Below are positions 10,785 to 24,100 of a DNA stretch of 64,000 bases, piece after piece. Origin of the DNA: Oscarella lobularis. Lineage: Eukaryota > Porifera > Homoscleromorpha > Homosclerophorida > Oscarellidae. The notes beneath the pieces are model-generated. The model made no database searches. It was not told the origin of the DNA and saw only the letters and a program-made list of their open reading frames with translations. The first letter of the stretch is position 1, and each line of letters begins with the position of its first letter. The DNA lies in contig NC_089184.1 in NCBI RefSeq assembly GCF_947507565.1, forward strand, positions 2,108,001 to 2,172,000. The letters are read 5' to 3'. The position numbers and the translations under genes are program-made.

Positions 10785-13700
10785 CAACGTATTGAGATAC
10801 TCCCGCTTATATCGGAATGTTAAGATTTAGTGATCAAAGAATACTTTGTAATTTGTCTTTGTCTATAATATGACTTTCGCTTGTATAGTATTTTTTTCCA
10901 TTTTTACATCTTTCTTTTCCAAAAAGAATTCTTTACTTTTTGTTTTAATATTTTTTTCTTGCTAATAGCCACCACAAGCTGTTAATTTTCATTTGCCTGC
11001 ATTCGCCTCTTCGAGGCATGAGGGAAAGTTTTGCGTCTTGGAGAACGCTTGTCATTCCTGCTTGTGCCGGATAACGCACGTCAGATACGGACAAACTTCA
11101 TCAGACGGAGATTTCTCGTGCCAAAGGCACCAGCTGTGAGAAATTGCAATCGACTTTCTTAAGCGAGTTTTCTTCTAGCGTCGTCGTTCTAATGATATCG
11201 GGTAAGAAGATGAAAAGAATGACGACGCGAGACAAGGCGTGGCCTCGGGAAGGAAAAAGGATATTAAGTTAGCGGAATAGCTGCTGCAAATATTGACATG
11301 GTTCAGTCTGTTGTATATCTATGAGTGTCACAAAGGAGGCGTAAATAATTTTGTTACAGCACAAAGTAACTGACTGACCACTTTTTCAGCTCTTGATTCA
11401 AAGGAGTAATAGTGACATGTATGACTGAATTCCACACATCTCCCTATGTCGTTCTTTTCGGCCATTGAGATTCCAGGGTAGTGAAAGGAAGAGTTTTTGG
11501 TCTCATTACGATAATCCGTGTGACTAACAATTGACGTCAAGAGATTTAATAGGAGAGGTGCTTTCTCTTGCAATTCCGTAATTCAATTATTCCAATTAAA
11601 GCACTCCAATTGGCTGAGTGGAATTTTTCGAAAAAGCGAAGGCAAATTCCTCTTCAAGGGATGCCTCAAGTGGCGATGTCTCTCCCTCCTCACAAACGAC
11701 TGAAAGAGTGTCACAAACTATCAGAAGTTCTCTTAATAATGGCAGAGAAATATCTGAGAAAGCAAAGTTGCCTATTTCGTAAAAAAGGTCTATTATTCGC
11801 CTTCCGTCCCATCTTTTAGCTGCAGGACAACTGCAAACGGAATTAGGAGAGGCTCCATCGCCGCTCGTTGCTTTAACTCACTTTTCTGATACGTTCACCA
11901 AAGTCAATCTAGAAATATTGTGCCGAGCTTCACGGCGAAAGTCATCCAAATTCGCGACCGATTTTCTAGTTTATGCCGTTTTTTTCAAAAAACGCAAATG
12001 TACGCCGACTGTTCGTCATCACTCTGTACCGACACATGCAGCAAATCCTGGATACGCCGCGGAAAGTCCAGATTCTTGCTTGTTTGACTGAATAGTGCTA
12101 CTGAGCGTTTATCCGTAAATTTTGACAGCAAAAACGACAAAGACGATTAAGCATGGATGAAACGATCGATAGTATTGACAGAGCGTAGACAGAAAGCAGA
12201 AGTGAAGGGGGCGAGCGAAAGACAAGCGCGCGTGAGGCACATGTGAGACTGACTAAAACAAGGTCAGAATGAAGAGAAAATTGGCAAATTAGCGAACTAG
12301 GATGCAGCTGACAGGTGCAGTCAGCAGTAGAGTACAAATATGCAAATGAACGATATCGTGGCATGGTCGTTTTGTGCCGCTAATGTCGCCGAGATCGGGC
12401 GCGATTCGATCTCGATGAATTGGCAACGCACGAGAGACACAAAGCACGGATAGACTCGGAAAGAAGTTTAACGCCTGCATGCATTTGCCATTTCATGCGA
12501 AACCGCTTAGGAGAAATTCCACGATTCCGTGGAAAATCTGGCGCATGCGCGAACAGTGTGAACCAGGCCCTTACTCCGCGAGTCCATCCGGGACTCGCAT
12601 AAGGAGAAAAGGCCTGGGTACGAGGCTATCCCTTTCCATTAACCCTAATCTTAACTGTATTCCCATACACAAAAGCACTTCTTTTACTTCAAATTTTAAT
12701 TTATCTTTTTTCTGTTTAAAGGGGTCCATAGACCCCATGGACCCCTCTGGATCCGCCAATGGAAACTGACTATGGATTCGTGTATTACGTTTCAACCGCT
12801 ACTTACTTACACATGGTCGTGGCATTCCATATCGAAGGTTTTTAGTACGGCAGACATTGCACATTTTTGTTGTGGATGAATACAGGAGATGCCATATTGA
12901 AAATGGGTTCTTGCTACATTGGCAATAGCGTTTGATTCTTTAAAATTCTACTTAAAGAGCAATCAAACGGGCACCGGCAAAAGTTGTTGCTGCGGTAGAT
13001 GGTCTCAGTGCGTCTTAGTAGGGATCTAACTTGCTCTCACTCAGGGTCTTAGTAGGTCTTTTTAGTAAGGGTCTCAGTCGGTCTCAGACAGGGTCTCAGA
13101 CTGACAGCAAATAACTCAACCGAGGCATGTTGCAGCCTGTAGACCTAAACACGTTCGACTGGCAGCCCTTTTCTCCACTTCGCTGACAGCGGGAGGGTTG
13201 ACAATCGCACAATTCCTTTGTATCAAGTCCCAATTTTTATAATAAGGTGCGATGGTCGTACTTGCGGGGAATAAGCGCGCTTTTTTCAAAGCTGAGTTTA
13301 TTTTAGCGGAGAAAGGAGACAATGCCTGACAATTTCTGTCACTTTCACGCTCCACCACTGCGGGAGGGTTCGCTGTTCAACTGTGTATTTTATCCTGGTT
13401 TTTTGGTCAATCTGTTGAAGCGTGGTTACCTTGTGGAATGATAATAATCCGTCCCCTTTGCTTATGGCCAAACATCTTTTTCGCCATTTAACATCTGAGT
13501 GTTTACGACAAAAAACCTGCTTTTGTTCAATTTTTTGTGCTGATTCGTCTTTCAACTGCGCTTCTAGAATGCCATTTAGGAATAAAGTTAAAGTTGTCGT
13601 CTTCTCCGGTTCTACTTGTCTCGAGGCTCACCGAAGAGGACGAAAATATTATCTGATACGCCGTCGGCTATGTTCCTTTTGCCTTATTAAAGTAGCATAA

Positions 13701-14550
13701 AAAATCGTTAGGCAAAAGCGCCGTTTTTACCGAGTCTCAGTCGATTGGCGGCGGACGGAGCTATTGATTCTATATTTCTAGAATACAGCAAACATTGGAT
13801 AAAAGATGTAAACAGAGACCGTCTTTTGAACTCAACGACGACGCCTATCTTCTGTTTCGGGAGAGCGAATTGGCCTCTGATTTTGCTAGTACGCTTATTC
13901 CCCCGTCTCAGGCTGCAGAAAGTGAGAGAAAAGCATCCATCATCGCTAGAGCACTTTCTAATCCTGCTCTTTTGCGCCACTGGGAACTGGGAACTGCTGA
14001 CTGCTGACTTTGATTCAGAATGCATGAGAGAGTTGCCAGCTGGAAGCCATTGTTGAAAAGTGGTTTGTGATGCGAGGGTTTCCATAGCCGAGGACTGGCC
14101 TGAGGTATATAAATCTGTGACGAAGAGTATTCCATCAGCTGTGTCTTACAGAAGGAGCATAACCAATATCCTGTTTACACTATGTATGCACTTTACTATC
14201 TTTATGTACTCTTTATACAGTACATTGCATAGTTGCATTAGAGTAGTGCTAAACAGGATGTAACTCGCTCCTTTACACTTTTCTTCCGTTTAGGCAAGGG
14301 CGTATTGTCACCGAAGGGAACGTCTTGAAACATTTACAGAAATAGACGCCTTGGCTGCAGAGGATTGTGCCCGAATACTAACAGCGTTGTAAAAAACTCT
14401 TATGCTCCGGCATTGGAGTTTGATCTGCCTCGAGATCTCTGCTTTGCCAAATATGTTTCAAGAGGGTCCTGAAAAATTTTCTCGCTTAGCAAGAATTTGA
14501 GGTTTGGCTCGTTCGCAAGCTACGATGGTCTAAGTTCAAAAAATAAAAAT
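10785..14550. other. No recognisable gene
   Basis: No family-level match on either strand. A perfect 9-bp inverted repeat (GGGGTCCAT / ATGGACCCC) lies near 12,720-12,745. The phrase GGCCTGGGTACGAGGC at about 12,611 looks like dispersed repeat DNA. Neither supports a gene call. Confidence 0.35.
13001..13105. repeat. Degenerate GGTCTCAGT-type tandem repeat
   Basis: Several copies of GGTCTCAG and TCTTAGTA-like units in direct orientation, irregularly spaced at about 10-20 bases. Confidence 0.6.
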
Positions 14551-14554
14551 ACTA

Positions 14555-14574
14555 CCGTATTTTCTCTTTTAGAA
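14555..14574 (+). repeat. Left TIR of the pogo element
   Basis: Twenty bases, perfect inverted match to 16,345-16,364. The TA target duplication lies immediately outside. Confidence 0.92.
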
Positions 14575-14751
14575 GCTCTGCGCTATTATTTTTTCATCCT
14601 CCTCTACCCTGCGCGTTTAATTGAAACTGCGATTATAATGAAGACTGAGCGTTTATATTTTCATCTCAAACAACACTTACCGGTATTAGTTTTATTAAGC
14701 ACTATCTATCAACAAACGCAAATGCGGTACCACATACATGTATGTGATTAA

Positions 14752-16200
14752 TCACAAACCGTCATCCGAGTCACTTTCATCATCAGACGTTACAACATCA
14801 TCTGCTGCAGCTGGCGTTATTTCTACAACAGCCATTTGCTCCTCAATCTCGTCGTGTTCGTTTTCTGGAAAAGGTAAGTGCCGGTATTGCTTCCCCATCC
14901 TCTAGCGCGGTGGACGTCAAAACTTGTAAACCTTCAGGTATTGGACCATGCGGCTTAATTAAAGCAATGGATAAGCTCGTCTTTGGACCCGTCGATGTTG
15001 TTCGTGATTCCACATTCCTTAAAGGACTTTCGTATCAGATCTGTGGACAAGTTGTCCCAGGCATCGGCAACCCATTGCAAATATGTAGCTATTGGGGAGA
15101 AGTCCACAGTTGCCACCTTTCGTCAGCTCCTTCTCAGAGTCATCGGCCATCCATTTTTTGTGAAACTTTGAGATGGCGTCTTTAAAAGGTTTGTTCCACG
15201 AAACATCAGGTGCTTGGATATACTTCGTGCAGCCTCCAGGCACAACAGCACATTGTACCTTCATTTGGGCGAGCACAGACTTGGTGTCGTGCGATATGTG
15301 GCTAAATGAGTCCGAGACGAGGAGTCTAGAACCGAATGAAAAAGAGTCAATAACGCCGCGCAAAAAGTCTTCGGTGAGGAAATTGTCCATCCAAACTTTT
15401 CCCGCCTATGACAAAACAAGACGGCCAGAGAACTTTTCGGCAGTTGCTGAAATTCGTCTCTTGCGATTGATGAGCACATACGGTTTGCACTTACTGCCAT
15501 TCGCCTGTCGCAGAGCATCACTGTAATGCGCACCTTTTCGTGCCCAAGCGTCCGAACCGTGACATCTTTGGCACCTCTTGTTTCAATGCATCTTTTGCCG
15601 ATAGGGTCGAGCCAGACAGACGTTTCATCACAAGCAAAGATGTTGCCTAATTCGTATTTCTTTTCTTCGCGCAGCTTTCTTACAAACATGATAAAGCTGA
15701 CAATTTTTTCAATTGAGTCAGAGGGAGGACGCTGGGAGGTTGTCGTAGTGGCACTCAAAGTAAAATTGTACCGTCGAAGAAATTTGTCGAGCTATCCAAG
15801 ACTTGAGCGAAAGTTTTCGCATTCTGGGAGCTCTTGCGCTATTTTCTTTGCTTCGAGGACAATTAATCGCCTTGAAACCGAATCCCGCTGCTCTCTCTTG
15901 GCGAGGACCCAGTCACACACGTGTTCGTTCACAGCCCGATAAAGCTGCTTTCTACCCCCACCTGAAAGACGACTTTTTTGGCGCTTTCTTCAGCTAAGGC
16001 TGCTTTTAGAGCGCCTTTTTTCCTCTCCATTGCTGGATTTGTCGTCTGTGGACGCCATATTTCTTCGCGGCAGCTGTATTTGACGACTTCTCAGCAAACG
16101 TTACTGCTTCCAGCTTTCTCTTTATCGAAGCCGCCGTTCTCTTTCGTTTCGATTCACTAATAGGCTGCCCCAGAGGGCTTCTTACACCTTCGGAACTCAC
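14752..16200 (-). pseudogene. pogo/Tigger-like DDE transposase, inactivated
   Basis: The N-terminus (16,200-16,010) is a psq-type helix-turn-helix around VTFAEKSSNTAAAKKYGV and QIQQW. A CENP-B-type HTH follows (15,960-15,760), containing ELPECENF and LDKFLRRYNFTL. The DDE_1 catalytic core has all three acidic residues: FACDETSVWLDP (about 15,620), LLVSDSF (about 15,310) and IQAPDVSWNKPFK (about 15,200). The tail is acidic and ends SDDG-L at 14,752. Lesions visible are a TAG at 15,792-15,794 in place of the conserved Trp of the CENP-B domain, a frameshift near 15,515, and a TAG at 15,406-15,408. Some internal segments near 14,870-15,000 may also be out of frame. A protein of this family normally cuts and pastes its own element between TA dinucleotides in the nucleus; this copy cannot. 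Confidence 0.9.
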
Positions 16201-16344
16201 GCGGAAAGTTTCAACCTACTGCGCATGTCACGTCGCTCTATTTCTATTAAAAGCTCTGCGCTTGTGCAGGAGACTGCTTTCATTTTTTCAAATGCACTAC
16301 AAACGCTAGCCAAAAGAGACTGCGCTTACATTAGAGATCTGCAT

Positions 16345-16364
16345 TTCTAAAAGAGAAAATACGG
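16345..16364 (-). repeat. Right TIR of the pogo element
   Basis: Exact reverse complement of 14,555-14,574, followed by TA. Confidence 0.92.
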
Positions 16365-16989
16365 TATGATGCGTAAGCAAAATTCCGTATTACCTATAGG
16401 GTGAAATCTACGGTTTACCTGTAATTTTAATGCCTTCTAATATTTTTTAGAGAGCGTCATCATAGCCTTTTCTGCTCTTCGAAATCCCTCTCTTGCGTCA
16501 ACTTCTCTCTGCCAGTTTCCCAGGTACGATAGAAATTTTGTTTTTTGAGCCACTATACGATTTGATATAATATTATATAAATTTAAGTAACTAACATTAA
16601 ATTTTGGATCTGCAGATTCGATGTACGGTTGTAGATTTGGCTTGCGACACTTGTCTCCTTTAGAAAAGGATCGCACACTGAGGCCATCAAAAACGGTTTC
16701 AAAAATTTTTCACAATTTTAGCATTTTTTTCTTTTCCTTTAGCCCGAAGAACTCAAAAGCAGAAGCCACGGAAGAACTCAACACCTAAGCAAAGACTTTC
16801 TAGTATTTTTTCAACTGCTAAGATGGCAGTACTACTTGGGATGCTAGCCGAACTTTTTTCTTGGAGAATGCCGTTAGAAGATGATCACGTTTGATTCTTG
16901 GGAAAAGAGTCCTTCCCGAATCTTCTCGGCACTTAGACCAGAGATAAAATAGAAGAGGGATTGTCCGACTTGCGAGAGCCGATAGGAAA

Positions 16990-18239
16990 CGTTCGTACAA
17001 GAATGGAATTAATACCAGTTGGTCGACCGCTGGAGATGTGGGGTATGGATTATGTGGGCAAATTGACGGAAACCGGCAATGGAAACTAATATCTGCTCTT
17101 GATAACCGATTACTTTACGAAATGGGCCGAAGCATTCGCAGTTCTTGATCAGGCCGCTGCGACGACAGCTCGAGTCCTTTCGACAACGTGTTCACGCGCT
17201 TTGGTCCCCCGTCAGTGTTGCATTCGGACCAAGGGTCGAATTTCGCAGCAAAGGTGATGAAAAACTTGTATACGTTGATGGGAATTGAAAAAACGAAGAC
17301 GACGCCCTATCACACCCAGTGCGATGGTTTAGTGGAACGACTAAACAAGACGTTGATCGACATGCTCTCCAAAGTTATCAATGAGAACCAGAAAGATTGG
17401 GACGCGAAGCTGCCAGCTGTCTTGTGGGCTTACCGAACCACCAGACACTCGACGACAGGCGAAAAGCCGTTTACACTGATGTACGGGAGAGAACCACGTT
17501 CGCCTGCGTCCGTGATCTACGAAACTGATTGGGAAAGTGTTACGACGACGACGGACTACGGAGAAGAGTTGAAACGTCAGCTGGCGTCACTTGAAGACGT
17601 CGTGGAGCTGAGGATCGCCAAAGCACAGGAGGATCAAAAGAAGGCATACGATGCGAGAATTTCGAAAACCCCGGATTACAACGAAGTTTGGGTACGAAGC
17701 ACGAAGATTCGCAAGGGCACGAGCAAGAAGCTTTCATTGAAATATAAGGGTCCGTACGAGATCGTGGAGAAGATGAACGAGATGAATGTTAAAGTCAAGA
17801 AAGTCGGAGGAGGCCCTCTGAAGAGAATACATGTGAATCAAATTAGGAAGTGTTATTTTTGGCCGGCGCCAACCGAATCCCAGAGGTCCGAACAGAGGCA
17901 AATGTGAGCGAAGCGAGTTCGCTGTTGAGAAGCGCGATACCAGAGGATGAATTTACCCCGGTGTATCCGCCCATTGGAGAAGACGGTGAGGAAGAAAATG
18001 AGAGAAACCCCAGAGAAGCCGTTCGTAATGAAGAAGACGAAGGTGAAGTTGATGGGGCTGAAGAGCGAGATGGAGGTGAGTTGGCTGTTGGAGGTGCCGA
18101 AGTAGAGGCCGCGGAAACATGGCTAGCCGTAGGGCGCCTTAAGAGGGTCAAACGAGCACCCGTCCGTTATGACTTCGAGGAAGAGGTTGATGTGGATGGA
18201 GTCGTTGAGGATCCCAGTGATGAGGAGTGGGACTTGTGA
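16990..18239 (+). pseudogene. Ty3/gypsy pol: integrase and C-terminal tail
   Basis: The integrase core carries the full acidic triad: LITDYFTKWAEAF (about 17,098), HSDQGSNF (17,224) and DGLVERLNKTL (17,326). It is followed by the GKPF-like segment and YGREP, a C-terminal beta-barrel region (KLSLKYKGPYEIVEKM, about 17,740), and an acidic tail in another frame (17,850-18,239) that contains LKRVKRAPVRYDF, a tail style common in gypsy integrases. Lesions are a TAA codon near 17,086 inside the GN-YLLL motif, a frameshift near 17,180 between VLST and FTRFG, and a third frame change before the acidic tail. No reverse transcriptase or protease is recognisable upstream, so the element is 5'-truncated. 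Its 3' LTR follows. Confidence 0.9.
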
Positions 18240-18384
18240 GTTTCTGTTAGAGTTTCGAGTTGTGAGTTGTTATGAGGTGCGGAGTTGTTAGTTGAAAATT
18301 AGGTAGTTCAGGCCGGAAACTAGTTTGTTTTTTCTGTTCTGATTCTTGTGTGAGTTGTCTGTCAGTGTGTGGCTAGGAACTTGC

Positions 18385-18394
18385 AGGGGAGGAG
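18385..18394 (+). other. Polypurine tract of the gypsy element
   Basis: AGGGGAGGAG directly before the TG of the putative 3' LTR, the position expected for plus-strand priming in LTR retrotransposons. Confidence 0.7.
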
Positions 18395-18582
18395 TGTGGG
18401 AAATTTATCGTCCGGGACTGCAGACCGTGACGTAATGGCCCCTCCCTTGTAGATCATAAATAGTCGGTAACTGTGTGTGATTAGAGAGTCCGGTGTATTG
18501 TAGCGTCGAGTGAGTGTGTGCGTGTCCGACAAATAATAAAACGACTGAGCGCTCATCCGTATCGACATCAAAAGACGCGACA
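18395..18582 (+). repeat. Putative 3' LTR of the gypsy element
   Basis: The boundary is inferred from the polypurine tract and from the TGTGGGAAA start and GCGACA end. It contains a CATAAATAG possible TATA-like box and AATAAA at about 18,534. No second LTR is in the window for comparison, so the 3' boundary is provisional. Confidence 0.6.
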
Positions 18583-18616
18583 ATATAAGGTCTGACGTTT
18601 CTGTTTCGGCGTGAAT

Positions 18617-18680
18617 ATTGGTCCGGCAGCCGGACCAATATCATTACGGCTATTGGTCCGGCAGTTAGCGTACGTGTCCC
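18617..18680 (+). repeat. Left TIR of the MULE
   Basis: 64 bases, 63 identical to the reverse complement of 26,715-26,778. It holds three copies of ATTGGTCCGGC: two form a perfect palindrome around a single A, and the third is 12 bases further in. Confidence 0.9.
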
Positions 18681-21143
18681 ACTTTCGTAAGTATCACTAC
18701 TGCGTACAACGAGCTTCATTACAGTACTGCGTACAACTAGCTTGTCAAACGTGGTTATATTAGGCTCCACAGACAGTTCAACACTCTTCGCACCGTCTCA
18801 AGAAGCTTATCTCGCATGACACGGTTGACAGAACCAACGCCAAGATTTATAACTGTCTTTTAGTCCCACACATTCGAAGTGATACTATTGAAGACACGAA
18901 TCGCAACTTCGTTTGCTTCGCGAAGGCATCTTGCGCAGTGCCACTTGGGATTTTGTTTCAGTACGGCAACGACGTCTTGAAGAAGAAGCCACCCCTTTTT
19001 CAGTGAAGTACCTTCGTACTTCTTCTAAGCATATATTGTCGTCGAGGCACGACGGTGAGACATATTCAGATCTTGACTCGATTTCCCTTTCTTCTATCTT
19101 TTTGCCTTTGAGGCCTTTTTGGACGACTCTCTCGTCCACGAACCAGCGGAGCACCACTTTTGAGGCAACTATGTAAATGCAAATTTGGCATCAAATAGAA
19201 CAAACGTACCTGTAGCTTTTTCGTTGCCTTCCAGTAGAGCAAACCGCAAGGGTTTTCCGTCTCGTCGACTCTTCTTCTTTGGGAGCCCAATCGCGGTTTT
19301 TTCGATTCCTTTTGGACGGCCTTTTTTCTCATAACTGGCGGTAGTGTAAGCAGCTTTTTCGGATGCGCGGGACCTAAAGTTCTTTCATTGCAGAGTGCCT
19401 ATTATTATGACTAAAAGTGCACCTTCAGTTATGCCCTCTGACTCATTTTCTTTATTGGCCTCTTCATTTGAGCGCGATGCCGGAGGATCGCGGCTATTTT
19501 CTTCAGGAGCTTCTCCATTGCTGTCGTCAGTGACTTCAGATATTATTTCCGTCCGTCCAGCAGACCAGAGCTGAACAAAACGCTGTAGCATTGTGATACG
19601 TTCAATGTGTCCGTGCATGCCGGGCTCAGAGCACAGTTCAGTCAGCCTCTTCGAAATTTTGTCTGCTCGCCGATATTTTTCACGTTGACTCAGCAACTTG
19701 AATGGATGGTCTTCAGCTCCGTCAACTTCAGTTATCTATAAAGTAAGAAAATTACGTAAGTGTAAGTGATAACTAACAAAAATAATATTATTTATATTAA
19801 CATTATCAATAGGCATAATGACTCACGTTGAAGGCCGACTCCGCGATTTCTCCTTTTCGCTGAGAGACGTACTCTTTCATGTACGCAATCGTCGAACGTT
19901 CTTGGATGCCCGTTGTACCAAACAATGGCTCTTCAAGTTTAGCTCTCACGGCAAATATACGGCAGAAGGGAAGTCTAAGGGTTCGATTAAATTTGCATTC
20001 ACAAACTCCTTTTTCAACTTCAACGTTGTAAATGTTGCCTCCGATGCCCAGCACCTGCATAACTCTTTGCTGTCCAACGGGGACTGCAGACAGCACAGAA
20101 ACTTTCGTCAGAAGGCGATGCTTTTCGACACGCGAGCGAAGGCAAAGGGCGTGAGGTAAGCCGCAAATTCTTGCACAACTTCATCCCCGTATGATATTCT
20201 CTTTTTAGCAATAGTCATGAGCGTGTTGTGGTCTCCTTCATTCCTCATTGTCGCCAGAAAGCTGAGAAATTCGTCAAAGAAAGTGGACTTATAGGCGTGA
20301 GCTTAGCAGACGCTCTTGATTTTCGCGTTCATACTTTCTAGTCGATTGTTCTTGCGTTCACCTAGCGTGAACGACTCGCCCTTCAGCCCGTCGACCCACT
20401 CATTCCGAATATCGTGCCAGTTTGCAACAAAGTAGGCTTTCAGTGATGTCAAGTAAGTCGCTGATAATGTTGCTGATAGTCTTCTTCACTCTGTGCGTAG
20501 GCTAATTTTGTCATATCCTCAAGAGCGAAATCTCGCTCCCCGCTGTGATTCTCAATTTTTCGGTAGTTATTTCTCTTTTGAAAGAACGCGGAGTATGAAA
20601 AAGACACAGAGTGAGATGTGCTTGAGGGAAGCACTCTCTAAAAGTGAGACTAACTTACAAATATGACAGTTAATATAAACGCTTGGTACTTTAGGACTTC
20701 TGGCTCGGTGATGTCCTTCAAGGTCGTTTCGCTGCGGCAGCTGGTCTTCCTAGCTGATCCTGAGTATCCCGTACAAAACCCGGATGAATAAACGCTTCCT
20801 GTTTAAGAATGCCCCCATTTTTGTACTATGAACATTATTTTTGCACTGTTGTTTAGATATTCTGTAGAAATTTAGACATTTAGACGAGTGTTTGCACTTG
20901 TACTTTTAGAGTTGGACCACCGATCGCGATTCGGCGAGCACCCGTAACAAATTCCTTATTGACGAGATCGTGCATTTTTCCTCGTCTCTTCGCTAGGTTT
21001 GCTGTATGCGTAGGACTATAAACTGTCCACTGAGCGTCAAGCGATCACCCCGCGGCCCGGTTTGAGGCAACCGGAGCCACTTTTTCTCGACTTTCGAAAA
21101 GAAAGCGTGCGCTAGCGTACGTACCAGCGCGCGCGGATCTCAA

Positions 21144-24100
21144 ATGGATCATCACAAGAAATGCCTTCTTTCCCTGTGTCGCGTTTGCTCAAAGCTGATT
21201 TCGTCGCGTGCGAGAAGAACGAAGGATTGCGCTGAATGCGCGACAGCCATCAAAGAGGCCTTTTTGATCGACATCGCGAACGACTCTTCCGAGTTGCATC
21301 CGTCCAAGCTGTGCGAGAGTTGCATTGACGTGATTGCTCGTCAAAAAGTGGCAGAAGAAGCAGGTCAAATGTACCGATCGACGCAGAACGTCGTCAGCTC
21401 TTGGCCTCCGCATTTCGACAAATCGTGCTATATTTGCGATCTCCACTGCAAACTCTCGAAGCCTGGACGACATCCGGCGAAGAGAAAGAAGCTTCTTGGT
21501 CCTCCGAAGCGAAGCAGCGTCAGGGCGCTCGAGGACTTCCTTCATTCGATAGCCCTACCCCCATTCAAATCGTCATCATTCTCCCAAAAGCTGTATCCAG
21601 ATTTTGTGACAGAAAGCAACCCGTCGCATGTTATAGAGCAGCTTCTCTGCTTTATATGCGGCGATATCACTGAAAGGCCGATTGATGCGAGCTACCACCA
21701 CATAGCTTGCATGAAATGCCTCGTCAAACAATACGGCGATCTGCACTCGGGAGAGGACTGGACCTGCTCAGCAAGGGATTGCTTTACCGTTTTTAGAAGC
21801 AGCGATTGTCATCTCCCATTCAGCGAACTGGGAACGTTCGCTGCCGTTCACAAGCTTGTTGATTTCTCTTTGCGCTCGCTCGAAGTACACTGCCCTCCAG
21901 GCAAGATTCAAAAAAGTAATTGTATCTTTAGGTACGCTGTTCAAAAGGCTGCGGAGCTGTGTTTTCGTACGGCTCGCTGAAAGATCATGTTTGTCAGCCA
22001 GTTCATCATTTGCCTGTCACACCCCTGAGGCGGGTTCGGTCGCTTGAAAACATCTCAAGCATAGCAACACCAGACACAGTTCAAAAAAGCAAGCTGGCGC
22101 CGTTATTCAACGATTGCTTAGCAAGAAGAGGGGAACTACAGATGACATTGTTCTTAGTCTTCCAACAGGAAATCGAGGGCAGGTATAGACGAACTTTATA
22201 AAACAGCTTTGCCGTTTGTAATACATTTCGGTGTAGACATTAAATCTCGCGAACCTGGGTTGTCCAAGAATTCCTTCTGATCGTGCCTCTGCCCGAACGC
22301 TAAGAGATCGCACAGCCCGATTAGAGAGACTTCGCGCTTGCGTGAGTGGGGGTGCGGTCAACGACGCGAGCTCTCGTGCTCAACTGCGGCACGAAGTAAA
22401 TCGAACGACGAAGGAAGAACGCCGAGATCTACTCAGAGACCCCGGATTCGTAGTTTCTTCGGGTCAGCAAATAGATGAAGGAACTGGTCTTGCTCTGAAA
22501 GCCGATCTTGGCCTGCCTTGGGCGAGACTTCGAATACTTCGTCGGTAAAACGATTCTCTGCGAGTATTTTAAACTATCTAAACGCACTTCCCTCAGATGG
22601 CTTGCAAATTGGGGAGTGAGAATCCCGGGAGAACGGAAGGACCGAGAGCTAATGAGAGAGTTGGTCCCGGAGGATATTAGAGCGGAAATGACTGTTTTCA
22701 GCTTCAAGTCCGCAAGTAATGTTATCCTCAGGCCTGCTCCACTTGTATACATTGATGACTTGTCAAAGGCCATTGCATCAGCGTTGGAAGAATTGAATAG
22801 GTACTATATCTTGAGGAATAAACTGTAGTAACCTCTGCAATAATCCTTTTAAGTTCTGGCGAGCTGACTTGGCATAATTGTATCCCAGACAATAAAATCT
22901 GGGTGAAGATTGGAGGTGACCACGGCGGTGGAAGTTTCAAGTTTTCGTTTCAGTTGGGAAACGCCCTTCTCGTGAATTCCGTTCACAACGTGCATCCCAT
23001 CTGTTGCTTTGAAGCGGGTGATTCGAAAACTAACTTGGAAGTCGCATTAGGGCGATACAGAAGTCAGGTTCAGGAAATTTCGTCTCTTTCTTGGAGGTAT
23101 ATTGTACCGAATGCTCCCTGGATCTTTTGGTAACTTTTCATTAGAGATAAAAGCATCGATTTTTTCGTTTTTGGCGACTACGAGTTTCTGTCTCGATTGT
23201 ATGGAATTTCCGGCGCCTGCGGTAAAGTAGCCATAGACTATAAATTGAAAGACTTTCTGACGTACTCTGCTTGTTACAGGCTTTCGACCGTGTCTTTGGT
23301 GCTTGTGCACAAAGCGGGAGACCCAGACGTCGCTGGAAAACAGAGACAGAGGTCAACCTCGTCTTTTGGAGTCATTGCGGAGAGACCATAGCCGTTACTC
23401 TGCAGCTGGATCTAAGTTAAAGTTTGCCAAACGCTTTAAGAACGTGATCGCTCCAGCTCTTTTCGATATTGAATTAGATCACGTAAGCCATTGAGGCAGT
23501 AATTCCTCTTTGCTATGTCTTAATTAAAAGATGTTTTATAGGTTGCTTTACCCACCCGCTCTCCACATTAGTTTAGGTATTTTTTGTCGTTTATTTAGCT
23601 TGTTGATGGACGCCTGCCGATCTCTGGACGACAAAGTCGCAAAGAAAAATCAGGAAGACCGAGAGGAGCACCGCAAGGCCGAGGACAAAGCAAGGCGTTT
23701 AGAAGAGAAAGCTGCTTTCTTCCTTCAGGAGCTTGCATGGTCTTGTCTCTCCTCTTCGGAAAACCAAGCGGCTTTCAGTGAGCTAAAAGAAGAAGCTGCT
23801 CTACTGCTGCAAAGAGCTAAAGCGATAGTAAGACATGTGTTGATTGATTAGTCCTATTAGACTACCAAGCTGCCTTTAGAGAGAAGCAGCAAATCACCTT
23901 CTAACAGCCGAAGCAGAGGTTGGGATGTGCGTAAAGGCAGTGGAAGAAGCTATTTCCCAGTGCAAAGTCGACAGGCAGATCTACTTCGGAGGCACTTTTG
24001 TAGGAAATCATGTTCAAAAGGCGCTGAAGGTAAGTGACTTCTTTCAAATCGAAAAAAGAGAACTCCCTTTTCATAGTAGAACAACATAAACGTAATCTGC

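Larger units (their letters stand above)
14555..16364 (-). mobile_element. pogo-type DNA transposon, full length with perfect TIRs
   Basis: The 1,810-bp element begins with CCGTATTTTCTCTTTTAGAA (14,555-14,574) and ends with its exact reverse complement (16,345-16,364). It is flanked by TA on each side (14,553-14,554 and 16,365-16,366), as expected of the Tc1/mariner-pogo superfamily. One transposase gene occupies nearly the whole element on the minus strand. Confidence 0.92.

Noticed and set aside
21144-21980. Interpretation of exon 1 as an ordinary RING E3 ligase
   Set aside because: The order of the CxxC pairs, the HPxxxCxxC motif and the SCxIC motif before the RING finger match RAG1's N-terminus better than generic RING proteins, and the downstream exons belong to a repeated transposase family.
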